Below are positions 1 to 6,832 of a stretch of 7,031 nt of DNA, in pieces. The position numbers and the translations under genes are program-made. How positions within the stretch are numbered: the stretch's first letter is position 1; each line of letters opens with the position of its first letter. The notes under the pieces are model-generated. The model searched no databases. It saw nothing but the letters and a program-made list of their open reading frames with translations, and had not been told where the DNA came from. Origin of the DNA: Pelotomaculum_B sp041645005 (GTDB taxonomy: Bacteria > Bacillota > Desulfotomaculia > Desulfotomaculales > Pelotomaculaceae); contig JBAZQW010000118.1 of NCBI GenBank assembly GCA_041645005.1, positions 1 to 7,031 of the forward strand, in the 5' to 3' direction.

Positions 1-23
1 CCTTAGAAGAATGCCGATATTAT

Positions 24-1763
24 TTAAATCTTGAGTGATGAAATGGCTTCCTGCATCTCGCTTACCACTTCATCCAGGGTCTCGGCGGCGGCGGTGAACC
101 TGTCAACCAGCGCCGTTTGAGCAACAGTTGCTTTGTTTACGCTGTTAATGCCGTCCGTAACCTGCTGCGAGTAAGTTGTTATTTCCTTTACCAGGATGAT
201 CAGGTCTTTAAGATTCGCAACCAGAGACTTGACAAACTGGGAAGCCTCACTGGCGGCGCTGTATCCTTCCGAGACTACCTGCTGGTCCTTTTCCAGACTG
301 ATCGAGGCCTGCCGGGCGTGCTGCAGCGCTTTTTCAAACAGGCCGTATATCCCTTTGGTAGCGTTGGCGGCATCCTGGGAGCGCTTTTGGATTTCCGCGG
401 CCAGGGCTGGAAAATTGCTTTCCTCTTTTTTGTCTGGCCCGGGCTCTCCAGTACTGGCTTTGGGGGGCGGGGATTTGCTCTCCTTAGATGTTGACATTTC
501 CATAACAGCTTTCTGAGCCAGGAGGTTGGCCTGGTCCGCTATCAGCGCTATAAATTGAATGATGTCACCGATCTTTTCCAGGTGGGATTCAAGTTCTTTG
601 ACAGATTCGCTGGTGCGCAGCATAGCAACACTGCTTGATTTCATCTGCTTCAAGAATTTTTCTGAAGTTTCTTCAGCTCTGGAAAGGCTTACCACGGTTT
701 TTTCGGAAACTTCGATAACAGCTTCAGAGCCTTTTTCCATCTTTTTCACTGTTTCTGAAAGCTGGTTCATTTTTACCGCGGTGGTGTTTGAAGTGTCCGC
801 TGCCTTGCGGATGCTTTCCTGTAGTTCATTCGTATAATCAGCGACAGTATCAGCTGAGTGGTTGGTCCTTTCAACCAAACTCCTGAGTTTGTCAACCATG
901 TTGCCAAAAGAGCGAATCAGGTTGCCAAGCTCATCTTTTGATGTGGTTTCCAGGTTAATACCTGTGAAATCGCCGCCGGCGATACGATCAGCTTCAATTT
1001 CCAGCCTTTTTACGGTGCCGGTAATCCGGTTGGAAATATAGATAATGATAAAGAGCAGAGCGATGGTCAGGGCGGTCACTCCTCCTAAAATCTGGTTCCT
1101 GGCCACGGCTATTTGCCTGTTTGTTTCATCTATGGAAAAACCGACCCTAAAAGCCCCCCAATGGCGGCCGTTTACATAAATAGGTGACGATATGTCCCAC
1201 ATGATTTCCCCGGTGTCACCTCTCTGGTAAACCTGAAGCAGGTAGGGCTCCAGGTTCTGCGACGCCGCCAGGCCAACGGTATCGTTGAAAATCCGTTTGG
1301 ACCGCGCGGGGTTGTCTCCTATCCCGCCGGGGAGGAAAACCCCGCTTTTGGGATATACGTTATTGTGAGTGGGAACATAGCCGTTTATATCCTGAGACAC
1401 CGAGTATATAACGACCTTGTCATTGAGAAAAGTGTCCTGCACAATGCTCAAATTCGCGTCCGTGAAAGAATCGAACGCAGTGTGGTATTTGGGAGGTTCA
1501 ATATTGGGGATGCGCTGGTAGTTTGTGTCAAATACCTGGTTATCAGTAAGGACACCATTTTTGATAGCGTCACTCAGTAGTTTTCCGGAGGTGGCGGCGC
1601 CCGTCTGGGCGAGGATAATACCCCTGCCCAGCAGCGCTGTGCGCAATGTATCGGACTGCCTGTATAAGTCATACGCTAAAAAGACGATAAGTAAAGGCAG
1701 CATTACACTTATGATAATAATGCCGTTTTTGAGTTTTAGAGATTTTAGCTTAAAAAGTTCCAC
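24..1763 (-). CDS. Methyl-accepting chemotaxis protein-like receptor with degenerate signalling tip
   Basis: Membrane receptor of the MCP family. Residues are numbered from an ATG at 1808. Segments: TM1 about 29-47; extracellular Cache/PAS-like sensor about 48-237, with the family-typical stretches NGYVPTHN (142-149), RIFND and IMWDISSPIYVNGRHWGAFR; TM2 about 240-259; HAMP about 260-312 with KDELG (291-295); then a long coiled coil to 594. The coiled coil aligns with the MCP cytoplasmic hairpin, but the tip (425-474) lacks most conserved residues and carries about 18 extra residues (within 442-465). Start choice: GTG at 1763 (residue 16) has AAAGGGGTG six bases upstream and gives a short basic N-terminus before TM1. 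The ATG at 1808 has no Shine-Dalgarno at usable distance, so 1808 is the alternative. A terminator-like hairpin separates it from livF, so it is probably its own transcription unit. The ligand is unknown. Family assignment is strong; a working chemotaxis role is doubtful. Confidence 0.9.
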   Translation of the reverse strand: MELFKLKSLKLKNGIIIISVMLPLLIVFLAYDLYRQSDTLRTALLGRGIILAQTGAATSGKLLSDAIKNGVLTDNQVFDTNYQRIPNIEPPKYHTAFDSFTDANLSIVQDTFLNDKVVIYSVSQDINGYVPTHNNVYPKSGVFLPGGIGDNPARSKRIFNDTVGLAASQNLEPYLLQVYQRGDTGEIMWDISSPIYVNGRHWGAFRVGFSIDETNRQIAVARNQILGGVTALTIALLFIIIYISNRITGTVKRLEIEADRIAGGDFTGINLETTSKDELGNLIRSFGNMVDKLRSLVERTNHSADTVADYTNELQESIRKAADTSNTTAVKMNQLSETVKKMEKGSEAVIEVSEKTVVSLSRAEETSEKFLKQMKSSSVAMLRTSESVKELESHLEKIGDIIQFIALIADQANLLAQKAVMEMSTSKESKSPPPKASTGEPGPDKKEESNFPALAAEIQKRSQDAANATKGIYGLFEKALQHARQASISLEKDQQVVSEGYSAASEASQFVKSLVANLKDLIILVKEITTYSQQVTDGINSVNKATVAQTALVDRFTAAAETLDEVVSEMQEAISSLKI

Positions 1764-1888
1764 CACAGTCACCCCTTTGGCCTGGTCTTGTTGGAACACC
1801 TGAATCATCCGGTCTTTGCAGCTGTCTTTATCTCCAAATCATGGATTTCTTTCGCTAATAATATAATAACAGAAAAAAGCGGTTTTTT

Positions 1889-1918
1889 AAAAAAAATATT
1901 GTGCGAATGAATTCGCAC
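1889..1918 (-). terminator. Rho-independent terminator-like hairpin after the liv operon
   Basis: Read on the minus strand, a 7-bp stem (GTGCGAA / TTCGCAC, 1901-1918) with a 4-nt loop is followed by AATA and then eight T residues (1896-1889). It lies about 120 nt past the livF stop and before the receptor gene, where an operon terminator would be expected. The stem is short and the T-run starts four bases late, so termination may be partial. The stem is also a near-perfect palindrome on both strands, and it could instead be one copy of a dispersed intergenic repeat. Confidence 0.55.
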
Positions 1919-1923
1919 CTAAT

Positions 1924-1958
1924 TGAGATATGAGATGTGAGAAGTGAGACATGAGAAT
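1924..1958 (+). repeat. Five-unit heptamer tandem repeat TGAGANN
   Basis: Five consecutive 7-nt units share an invariant TGAGA core, each followed by two variable bases (TA, TG, AG, CA, AT). The phase is exact over 35 nt. It lies in the non-coding gap between livF and the receptor gene and is matched by an inverted array at 2004-2031. Confidence 0.8.
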
Positions 1959-1968
1959 TAAAGAGAAA

Positions 1969-1995
1969 CCTCAAGGGTCAAAAATACCCAAGAGG
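1969..1995. repeat. Small interrupted hairpin between the two heptamer arrays
   Basis: CCTC and GGGT (1969-1978) pair with ACCC and GAGG (1986-1995). Opposed AA/AA forms an internal loop and a 7-nt A-rich sequence forms the end loop. It sits centrally between the two inverted heptamer arrays, so the arrays and hairpin together form one imperfect inverted-repeat unit. Confidence 0.5.
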
Positions 1996-2003
1996 AATGC
2001 TTA

Positions 2004-2031
2004 AATCCCACGTTCCACGTCTCATTTCCCA
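2004..2031 (-). repeat. Four-unit heptamer array TGRRANN, inverted relative to 1924-1958
   Basis: On the minus strand, four consecutive 7-nt units read TGGGAAA, TGAGACG, TGGAACG and TGGGATT. They have the same core and period as the array at 1924-1958 but the opposite orientation. About 16 of 21 positions match between 1936-1956 and the reverse complement of 2013-2033. The array starts nine bases past the livF stop codon. This copy is more diverged than the other, mostly by A/G transitions. Confidence 0.65.
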
Positions 2032-2039
2032 CAGCCCAT

Positions 2040-2744
2040 TTATATACCCAGGTACGCTTCTTTTATGTGCTCGTTATTTAAGAGCTCTTTACCGGTGCCA
2101 TGTAAAAACACTTTGCCGTTCTCAAGCACGTAAGCCCGGTGACACATGTTTAAGGTCTGCACCACATTCTGCTCAACCTGCAGCACAGTAACGCCCTCTT
2201 TATTAATGTCCCTGATATTTTCGAAAATCTGCTTAACCAGTACCGGCGCCAGACCCAGAGAAGGTTCGTCCAGAATGAGCAGTTTGGGCAGCGCCATCAG
2301 TCCTCTGCCCAGGGCCAGCATTTGCTGCTGACCGCCGCTCAGGGTGCCGGCTTCTTTATTCTTCTTTTCCTCAAGGATGGGGAATTGTTCATACACCTTT
2401 TTCATTGTTTCTTTACGTTTTGCCTTGGCCTCGGGAAACAGCGACCCCATTTCCAAATTCTCCTGCACAGTCATTTCAGGGAAAAGCCGCCTGCCTTCAG
2501 GCACGTGAATAATACCCAGCTCCGCAATTTTATGCCCGGGCACCTGGGTTATATCTTTCCCCATAAACTCGATGCTGCCCTTGCCAACCTTGAGCAGGCC
2601 GGAAATAGCGTTTAGAGTGGTGGTTTTGCCGGCCCCGTTGGCGCCAAGGATGGCTACAAATTCCCCCTCTTTAACCTCAAACGAAACATCCCACAGCACC
2701 TGAACGTCTTTATAGGATACGTTAATATCTTTTACCTTAAGCAT
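2040..2744 (-). CDS. livF: Branched-chain amino acid-type ABC transporter ATP-binding protein LivF
   Basis: One of two cytoplasmic ATPases powering the Liv/HAAT importer. Residues are numbered from an upstream ATG at 2750: Walker A GANGAGKT (36-43), the LivF hallmark PEGRRLFPEMTV (84-95) in the Q-loop region, a perfect LSGGQ signature (137-141), Walker B LLILDE (157-162) and VEQN (192-195). Gln replaces the switch His in VEQN, as is usual for LivF. Length of about 234 residues is normal. Start choice: AGGAG abuts the first ATG (2750) with no spacing but lies six bases before a second ATG at 2744, so 2744 is preferred. The gene overlaps the livG end by 8 nt, implying translational coupling. 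It is the last gene of the transporter operon. Confidence 0.96.
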   Translation of the reverse strand: MLKVKDINVSYKDVQVLWDVSFEVKEGEFVAILGANGAGKTTTLNAISGLLKVGKGSIEFMGKDITQVPGHKIAELGIIHVPEGRRLFPEMTVQENLEMGSLFPEAKAKRKETMKKVYEQFPILEEKKNKEAGTLSGGQQQMLALGRGLMALPKLLILDEPSLGLAPVLVKQIFENIRDINKEGVTVLQVEQNVVQTLNMCHRAYVLENGKVFLHGTGKELLNNEHIKEAYLGI

Positions 2745-3456
2745 AAGCATCTCCTAAATATGCTTTAATTACCTCAGGAGTGTTCGCAACTTCCTGCGGT
2801 TTTCCCATTGCTATTTCTTTGCCGAAGTTGATCGCCAGGATCCGGTCGGAAATGCCCATCATCACTTTCATGATGTGTTCAATAATGATTATGGTAACAC
2901 CAGTGTCGCGAATACGCCGGATCAGGTCTATGGCCGCTTCAGACTCCCTGGGGTTGAGCCCCGCGCAGGTTTCATCCAGCAGCAGCAATTCCGGTTCCGT
3001 AGCCAGCGCCCTGGCAATTTCCAGCCTTTTGCGCAGTGGAATAGGCAGGCCTTTGGCCTCGCTGTCGGTATACTTGCCCAGGTTACAGAATTCAATAATC
3101 TCTTCCGCTTTATGTCTGGCCTTGACGATACTGCCCGTGCGCAAAAAAGCTCCGGCTATAATATTTTCAATAACGGTCATGCGTCTTAGCGGTTTAACCA
3201 CCTGAAAAGTCCTGCCAATCCCTATCTTGCAGATGTTATGCGCGGGCAGCATATCGATCCTTTTCTCTTTAAAATAAATTTCGCCCGAAGTAAGCGGGAA
3301 AAAGCGGCTAATCATGTTGAAAACGGTTGTCTTCCCAGACCCGTTCGGTCCGATAACACCGAATATTTCCCCCTGCTCTACGTTAAAGCTCAAACTTGAG
3401 ACAGCTGTAAGACCACCAAATTTTTTGGTGATAGCCCTTGCTTCAAAGAAACTCAT
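2737..3456 (-). CDS. livG: Branched-chain amino acid-type ABC transporter ATP-binding protein LivG
   Basis: Second ATPase of the importer, expected to pair with LivF beneath LivH/LivM. Visible motifs: Walker A GPNGSGKT (36-43), Q-loop GRTFQ (81-85), Walker B LLLLDE (157-162), AGLNPRE (165-171) and switch His in IIEH (191-194). The C-terminal KAYLGDAYA ending is typical of LivG. The ABC signature is atypical: LPIPLRKRLEIARAL (137-151) stands where E. coli LivG has an AYGQQ-type motif. From memory, some LivG relatives share such a diverged C-loop. Length of 239 residues is slightly below the usual 250 or so. The ATG directly follows the livM TAG with no gap, and its Shine-Dalgarno (GGGGGTG) lies inside the livM end. 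Confidence 0.96.
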   Translation of the reverse strand: MSFFEARAITKKFGGLTAVSSLSFNVEQGEIFGVIGPNGSGKTTVFNMISRFFPLTSGEIYFKEKRIDMLPAHNICKIGIGRTFQVVKPLRRMTVIENIIAGAFLRTGSIVKARHKAEEIIEFCNLGKYTDSEAKGLPIPLRKRLEIARALATEPELLLLDETCAGLNPRESEAAIDLIRRIRDTGVTIIIIEHIMKVMMGISDRILAINFGKEIAMGKPQEVANTPEVIKAYLGDAYA

Positions 3457-4410
3457 CTAAACACCCCCGGACACGCTTGCTTTTTTGCGCTGCGTCACAC
3501 GTTTCAATAAATCCAGTTCACCTGCAATACCATTCGGCAGGAACATGATGATAACACATACCAGGATGCCAAAGATAAGCACATTGGCCGAACCCAGCGT
3601 GGTGCGGAACAGCTCTCCCAGGAAAATGTAGATAGCCGCTCCGATAGTCGGACCCCAGGTGGTGGCAACACCCCCGAGCATGACCACCAGGATCGCCATA
3701 ACAGAAATGTTAGTCAGATTGAATACAATGTTCGGGTCGATAAAAGCAACGTAATTCATATAAAAGGCTCCTGCCAGGCCTGTAAAGAAGGCGCTCGGCA
3801 GCAGCGCCAGGTTCTTATATAATGTTGTGGGTATGCCCAGGGAAGTGGCGGCGTCCTGGTCTTCCCTTATGGCAACCAGGTAGTAACCGACCTTTGAGTG
3901 CACGATAAGGAATGTTGCCAGCAGGGTAATGGCCAACATACCCAGGCCGGTGTAATAATAAAACATTTTACTGGTTATGGCCGGCATAATCAAAATGCCC
4001 TTGGCGCCATTGGTAAAGTCCGTGACATTTAAAAAAACCAGCCTGAAGATTTCACCCAGAGCCAGCATGGCCAGGGCAAAATAAGGACCTCTCAGCCGGA
4101 AACAAATCATCCCGATGGGCAGGGCAGCCAGAGCGGCTACCACCGGGCCCAGGAGTATACCCCACCAGGGGGAGAGACCGTAGTGCAAAGTTAAAAGACC
4201 CGCCGAGTAGGCGCCCAGTCCAAAGAAAGCGGCGTGACCAAATGAGACTTGACCTGCGTATCCTCCTAAAAGGTTCCATGATGTGCCGATAATGGCCCAG
4301 ATAATAATCAAAATAAATATGTGCAGCTGATATGGGGCTTTTATAAACACCGGTATCAAAACTGCCAAAAGAATAAAAGCAATTGTCATTAGAAACTTTT
4401 TATTTAACAT
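3457..4410 (-). CDS. livM: Branched-chain amino acid-type ABC transporter permease LivM
   Basis: Integral membrane permease forming the translocation channel with LivH. The 317 residues are very hydrophobic, with roughly nine or ten membrane segments. Family marks: GGYAGQVSFGHAAFFGLGAY (49-68), RLRGPYFALAMLALGE (105-120), the cytoplasmic ATPase-coupling loop around AIREDQDAATSLGI (180-193), VMLGGVATTWGPTIGA (243-258) and FLPNG near the end. A basic tail (LLKRVTQRKK) ends the protein. The ATG at 4410 has AAGAGGTGA about seven bases upstream, formed by the last codons of livH. The gap to livH is 7 nt, so the genes are co-transcribed. Nothing unusual in length or motifs. Confidence 0.96.
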   Translation of the reverse strand: MLNKKFLMTIAFILLAVLIPVFIKAPYQLHIFILIIIWAIIGTSWNLLGGYAGQVSFGHAAFFGLGAYSAGLLTLHYGLSPWWGILLGPVVAALAALPIGMICFRLRGPYFALAMLALGEIFRLVFLNVTDFTNGAKGILIMPAITSKMFYYYTGLGMLAITLLATFLIVHSKVGYYLVAIREDQDAATSLGIPTTLYKNLALLPSAFFTGLAGAFYMNYVAFIDPNIVFNLTNISVMAILVVMLGGVATTWGPTIGAAIYIFLGELFRTTLGSANVLIFGILVCVIIMFLPNGIAGELDLLKRVTQRKKASVSGGV

Positions 4411-4417
4411 GTTTTTC

Positions 4418-5290
4418 TCACCTCTTAACTAAACTCCTGAAACCACCGGGCAGGAACAAGAGCACAAGTATAAATATGACTAATCCTACAACATCTTTAT
4501 AGCCCATGGAGATATAGGTGGCGCCCAGCGATTCCGCAAGCCCCAGGATCAACCCGCCAACCGCGGCGCCCATGGTGCTGCCCAGACCGCCTAAAATGGT
4601 GATGATAAAGGATTTGGCGGTGAACAAGTGGCCAACGTCAGGAAAAAGGTAAAACAGCGGCAGCAGCAGCGAACCCCCGGCGGCGGCCAGGGCGGCTCCT
4701 ATACCAAATGTGATCATGGTGATTTTTGAGGAGTTAATACCCATATACACAGCGGCATCCCGGTCCTGGGAAGTGGCTCTGATCGACTTGCCTAGATCGG
4801 TTTTGGTTAAAAAAAGGTGAAGCATAAAAGTGAAAAGCATAGCGATGAAGAAACCGATTAACAAAGGCACGCTGATCGACATGGCCCCTAAAAAGACCGT
4901 ATCGGAGGAATAGGTTGTGGTAACAGAGCGGTAGTCAGACTTGAAGAGCAGCCTGGCCACCTCGGTTAATACCAGCATAATGCCAACCGTGAGCAGCACC
5001 TGGTTTTCCGGCAGGATGGAATCGACTTCAACCAGCCGGTTGATCATATATTTTTGAATCAGGCAGCCAAGCAAAAACAGGACCGGCATCGCTATAAACA
5101 TGCCGATGTAAGGATCTATGCCAAAATTTTTGGAACAAACGTATGTTACGTACATTCCCACCATCACCAGGGCGCCGTGAGCCAGGTTGATGATCTTCAT
5201 GACACCCATAATCAAGGTCATACCGATGGCGATTAAGGCGTACATTCCTCCAAGCAGCAAGCCGCAAATAATTGTCTGTCCTAACAACAT
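4418..5290 (-). CDS. livH: Branched-chain amino acid-type ABC transporter permease LivH
   Basis: Partner permease of LivM, about eight membrane segments. Family marks, numbered from the chosen start: GLLLGGMYALIAIGMTLIMG near the N-terminus, then KIINLAHGALVMVGMY, the coupling loop IRATSQDRDAAVYMGIN (170-186), ILGGLGSTMGAAVGG (232-246) and FLPGGFR at the end. Start choice: a TTG at 5314 would add eight residues (MNLGGTHK) but has only a weak purine-rich site upstream. The ATG at 5290 lies about nine bases after AGGGGGT and gives the usual LivH N-terminus MLLGQ followed at once by TM1, with 290 residues. A 112-nt gap with a strong hairpin separates it from the binding-protein gene. Confidence 0.95.
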   Translation of the reverse strand: MLLGQTIICGLLLGGMYALIAIGMTLIMGVMKIINLAHGALVMVGMYVTYVCSKNFGIDPYIGMFIAMPVLFLLGCLIQKYMINRLVEVDSILPENQVLLTVGIMLVLTEVARLLFKSDYRSVTTTYSSDTVFLGAMSISVPLLIGFFIAMLFTFMLHLFLTKTDLGKSIRATSQDRDAAVYMGINSSKITMITFGIGAALAAAGGSLLLPLFYLFPDVGHLFTAKSFIITILGGLGSTMGAAVGGLILGLAESLGATYISMGYKDVVGLVIFILVLLFLPGGFRSLVKR

Positions 5291-5339
5291 CTTATGTGTA
5301 CCCCCTAAGTTCAAGCAAAAAATTCTTTCTTTTTAGCCG

Positions 5340-5379
5340 GTGCAGAACGGAAGGAGCCTGCGCTCCTTCCGTTCTGCAC
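5340..5379. repeat. 18-bp perfect hairpin between binding-protein and permease genes
   Basis: Arms at 5340-5357 and 5362-5379 are perfectly complementary over 18 bp with a 4-nt loop; each arm contains CAGAACGGAAGGAGC or its complement. On the minus strand it begins 23 nt after the livK stop. No T-run follows at once: TTTTTT appears only about 18 nt later. It is therefore not a standard terminator for the operon. It may protect the 3' end of the livK message or terminate partially, raising binding protein over permease. On the plus strand it is followed by a T-rich stretch, but no gene there needs termination. Confidence 0.8.
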
Positions 5380-5402
5380 ATTATGTTTTTGTCAGCAGGT
5401 AA

Positions 5403-6626
5403 TTACCTCTCGGTCCACTTGGGGACGGGGTAAACATAATTGGCGGATTTTACGTTTTCAGGCCAGACAACATCCAACTTACCTTTTTGCCACTGTACCA
5501 CATAGGTGTTGGGCTTGTTCTGGTTGGTGAAGCCTTCCCAGTCTTCAAACTTGATTGGGCCCATGATAGTTTTTAGATCAGTTTGTTTCAGCGCCTGCTG
5601 GATCCCTGTATTGGTCATGTCTTTGGCCCTGCTCAGGGCGTCGGCTATGACGTACATGGTGGCGTAGGCCTGCGCGCCGTGGTAATCAGGCTCCTTGCCG
5701 TATTTCTGCTTGTACTTGTTGAAGTAATCGCTTGCGCCCGGCCAGGCCACGTTGGGCACCCACAGGGTTGTGGAAGCGACATAATCTGAAGCCGCCCCGG
5801 CGTTTTCGTAGAATTCAGGCATGGTATAACCAGCGCCGTTACCGACAAAAAGCTTGGTGTTAAAATCAAGCTCTTTCATCTGTTTTACAATCATCGAGGC
5901 GTCCATGACGTAGGAAGTTGCGAAAATCATATCCGGGTTAGTGCTCCTAAGATTGGCCAGCATTGGCTTAAAGTCAATGGCGCCGTGCTCGTAAGCCTGG
6001 TCAAAAGCAACATTGATTCCTCTTTTTTGACATTCATCCCTGAAGCCTTTGGCTGAAGATGAGCCAAAATCTGTGTTTTCAAAAATTATGGCTACGCTTT
6101 GCGGCTTGACAACCTTCTCCAACATATCCCAGAAGGCGATGGTGTATTTGCTGGCGGGTGCCGCGGTCCCTCTAAAAACATACTGCCAGCCTTGCTTGGT
6201 AATAGCGTCGGAAGAACCGGTAACAATAAGGAACGGCATGTTCATCGACTGGGCCGAACCGGCTATTACGTTGGTGCAGGCACTGCTGTAACCGCCGCTG
6301 AGCATGTTAACCTTGTTCTGGTTAACCAACTTTTCGGTTGCGGATTTCGCCACATCCTGTTTACCCTGGTCGTCTTCATACATAAGATTAATCTCTTTAC
6401 CGCCCACAGTGGTTTTGCCGGCAGCTTTCAGTTCTTCATAGGCCATTTCGAAAGAATTCTTTTCCATCTCCCCAAACATAGCCTCACTGCCGGTTAAAGG
6501 TAATATAACCCCAACTTTAATCGCGTCCTTACCCGCGCTGCTGCCGCCGCCGCAACCGCTGGCAAGCAACCCGACCAACGCAACTACGAGCAATACAGCT
6601 AAGATTTGCCACCTGTACTTTTTCAC
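5403..6626 (-). CDS. livK: Branched-chain amino acid-type ABC transporter substrate-binding lipoprotein
   Basis: Extracellular solute-binding protein of the periplasmic-binding type I (Peripla_BP_6) family; first gene of the importer operon. Residues 1-24 form a lipoprotein signal peptide (basic MKKYRWQ, hydrophobic core, LASGC lipobox) with the lipidated Cys at 25, then a Gly/Ser linker. The mature domain starts at IKVGVILPLTGSEAMFGEM, a family hallmark. SGGYSSACTNV, PFLIVTGSSD and IFENTDFGSSSAKGF form the expected binding cleft and hinge regions. Length of 407 residues is typical. Start is GTG at 6626, with AAGGGGG about seven bases upstream. The ligand could be an amino acid, an amide or an aromatic acid; family members bind all of these, so the symbol marks the family, not proven leucine specificity. 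Confidence 0.93.
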   Translation of the reverse strand: MKKYRWQILAVLLVVALVGLLASGCGGGSSAGKDAIKVGVILPLTGSEAMFGEMEKNSFEMAYEELKAAGKTTVGGKEINLMYEDDQGKQDVAKSATEKLVNQNKVNMLSGGYSSACTNVIAGSAQSMNMPFLIVTGSSDAITKQGWQYVFRGTAAPASKYTIAFWDMLEKVVKPQSVAIIFENTDFGSSSAKGFRDECQKRGINVAFDQAYEHGAIDFKPMLANLRSTNPDMIFATSYVMDASMIVKQMKELDFNTKLFVGNGAGYTMPEFYENAGAASDYVASTTLWVPNVAWPGASDYFNKYKQKYGKEPDYHGAQAYATMYVIADALSRAKDMTNTGIQQALKQTDLKTIMGPIKFEDWEGFTNQNKPNTYVVQWQKGKLDVVWPENVKSANYVYPVPKWTER

Positions 6627-6709
6627 TTAAATCCCCCTTATATACTAAGTAGTTAACTAACACCTATGCATAGCTATGTAACCCGCTATATGCCTTTTCG
6701 CCTAAACTT

Positions 6710-6832
6710 TCACCCGTGAAGACCAGTTACACTTGTCCAGTTTAAAGAGAGATCCTTAGCCATAAGTTTTAGATAATCTGATGCTGCTTCAACCACCTCC
6801 TGCTTAGATTTTACAATTGGTGTGATAGACAC
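6710..6832 (-). other. Possible 40-codon ORF in the leader (doubtful)
   Basis: An open frame from GTG at 6832 to TGA at 6710 encodes 40 residues with a plausible amphipathic helix (QEVVEAASDYLKLMAKDL). No Shine-Dalgarno precedes the GTG, and an AGGAGG lies inside the frame. It resembles coding sequence in amino-acid mix but matches no family I recognise. It could be a gene remnant, a leader peptide, or chance. Confidence 0.15.
6793..6801 (-). promoter_or_regulatory. Orphan strong Shine-Dalgarno AGGAGGTGG in the leader
   Basis: A near-ideal ribosome-binding sequence about 170 nt upstream of livK. The only nearby start is a TTG at 6792, three bases after AGGAGG, which opens a seven-codon frame (LKQHQII) ending at 6769. 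The spacing is short for efficient initiation. It could drive a tiny leader peptide or be a degraded gene start. Confidence 0.3.

Noticed and set aside
387..536. Frameshift pair as the cause of the odd receptor tip
   Set aside because: The other two minus-strand frames over this stretch do not restore an EAARAGE-like motif, and the used frame rejoins the family pattern (FPALAAEI) without any shift.
117..837. Plus-strand open frames antisense to the receptor gene
   Set aside because: They are mirror frames of a long, family-recognisable minus-strand gene and show no domain likeness or suitable ribosome-binding sites.
1809..1880. Promoter for the receptor gene (AT-rich TTATTATATTATTA on the minus strand)
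   Set aside because: -10-like hexamers are present, but no matching -35 and no sigma-28 consensus; too ambiguous to list.
2780..3205. 141-codon plus-strand open frame within livG
   Set aside because: It is fully antisense to conserved LivG motifs; composition reflects the complementary strand.
5291..5314. TTG start adding eight residues to LivH
   Set aside because: AGGGGGT sits inside this extension and serves the ATG at 5290, which also gives the normal LivH N-terminus.
5397..5408. 12-bp palindrome AGGTAATTACCT over the livK stop codon
   Set aside because: Short, made up of the stop codon context, with only a 4-bp possible stem; likely chance.
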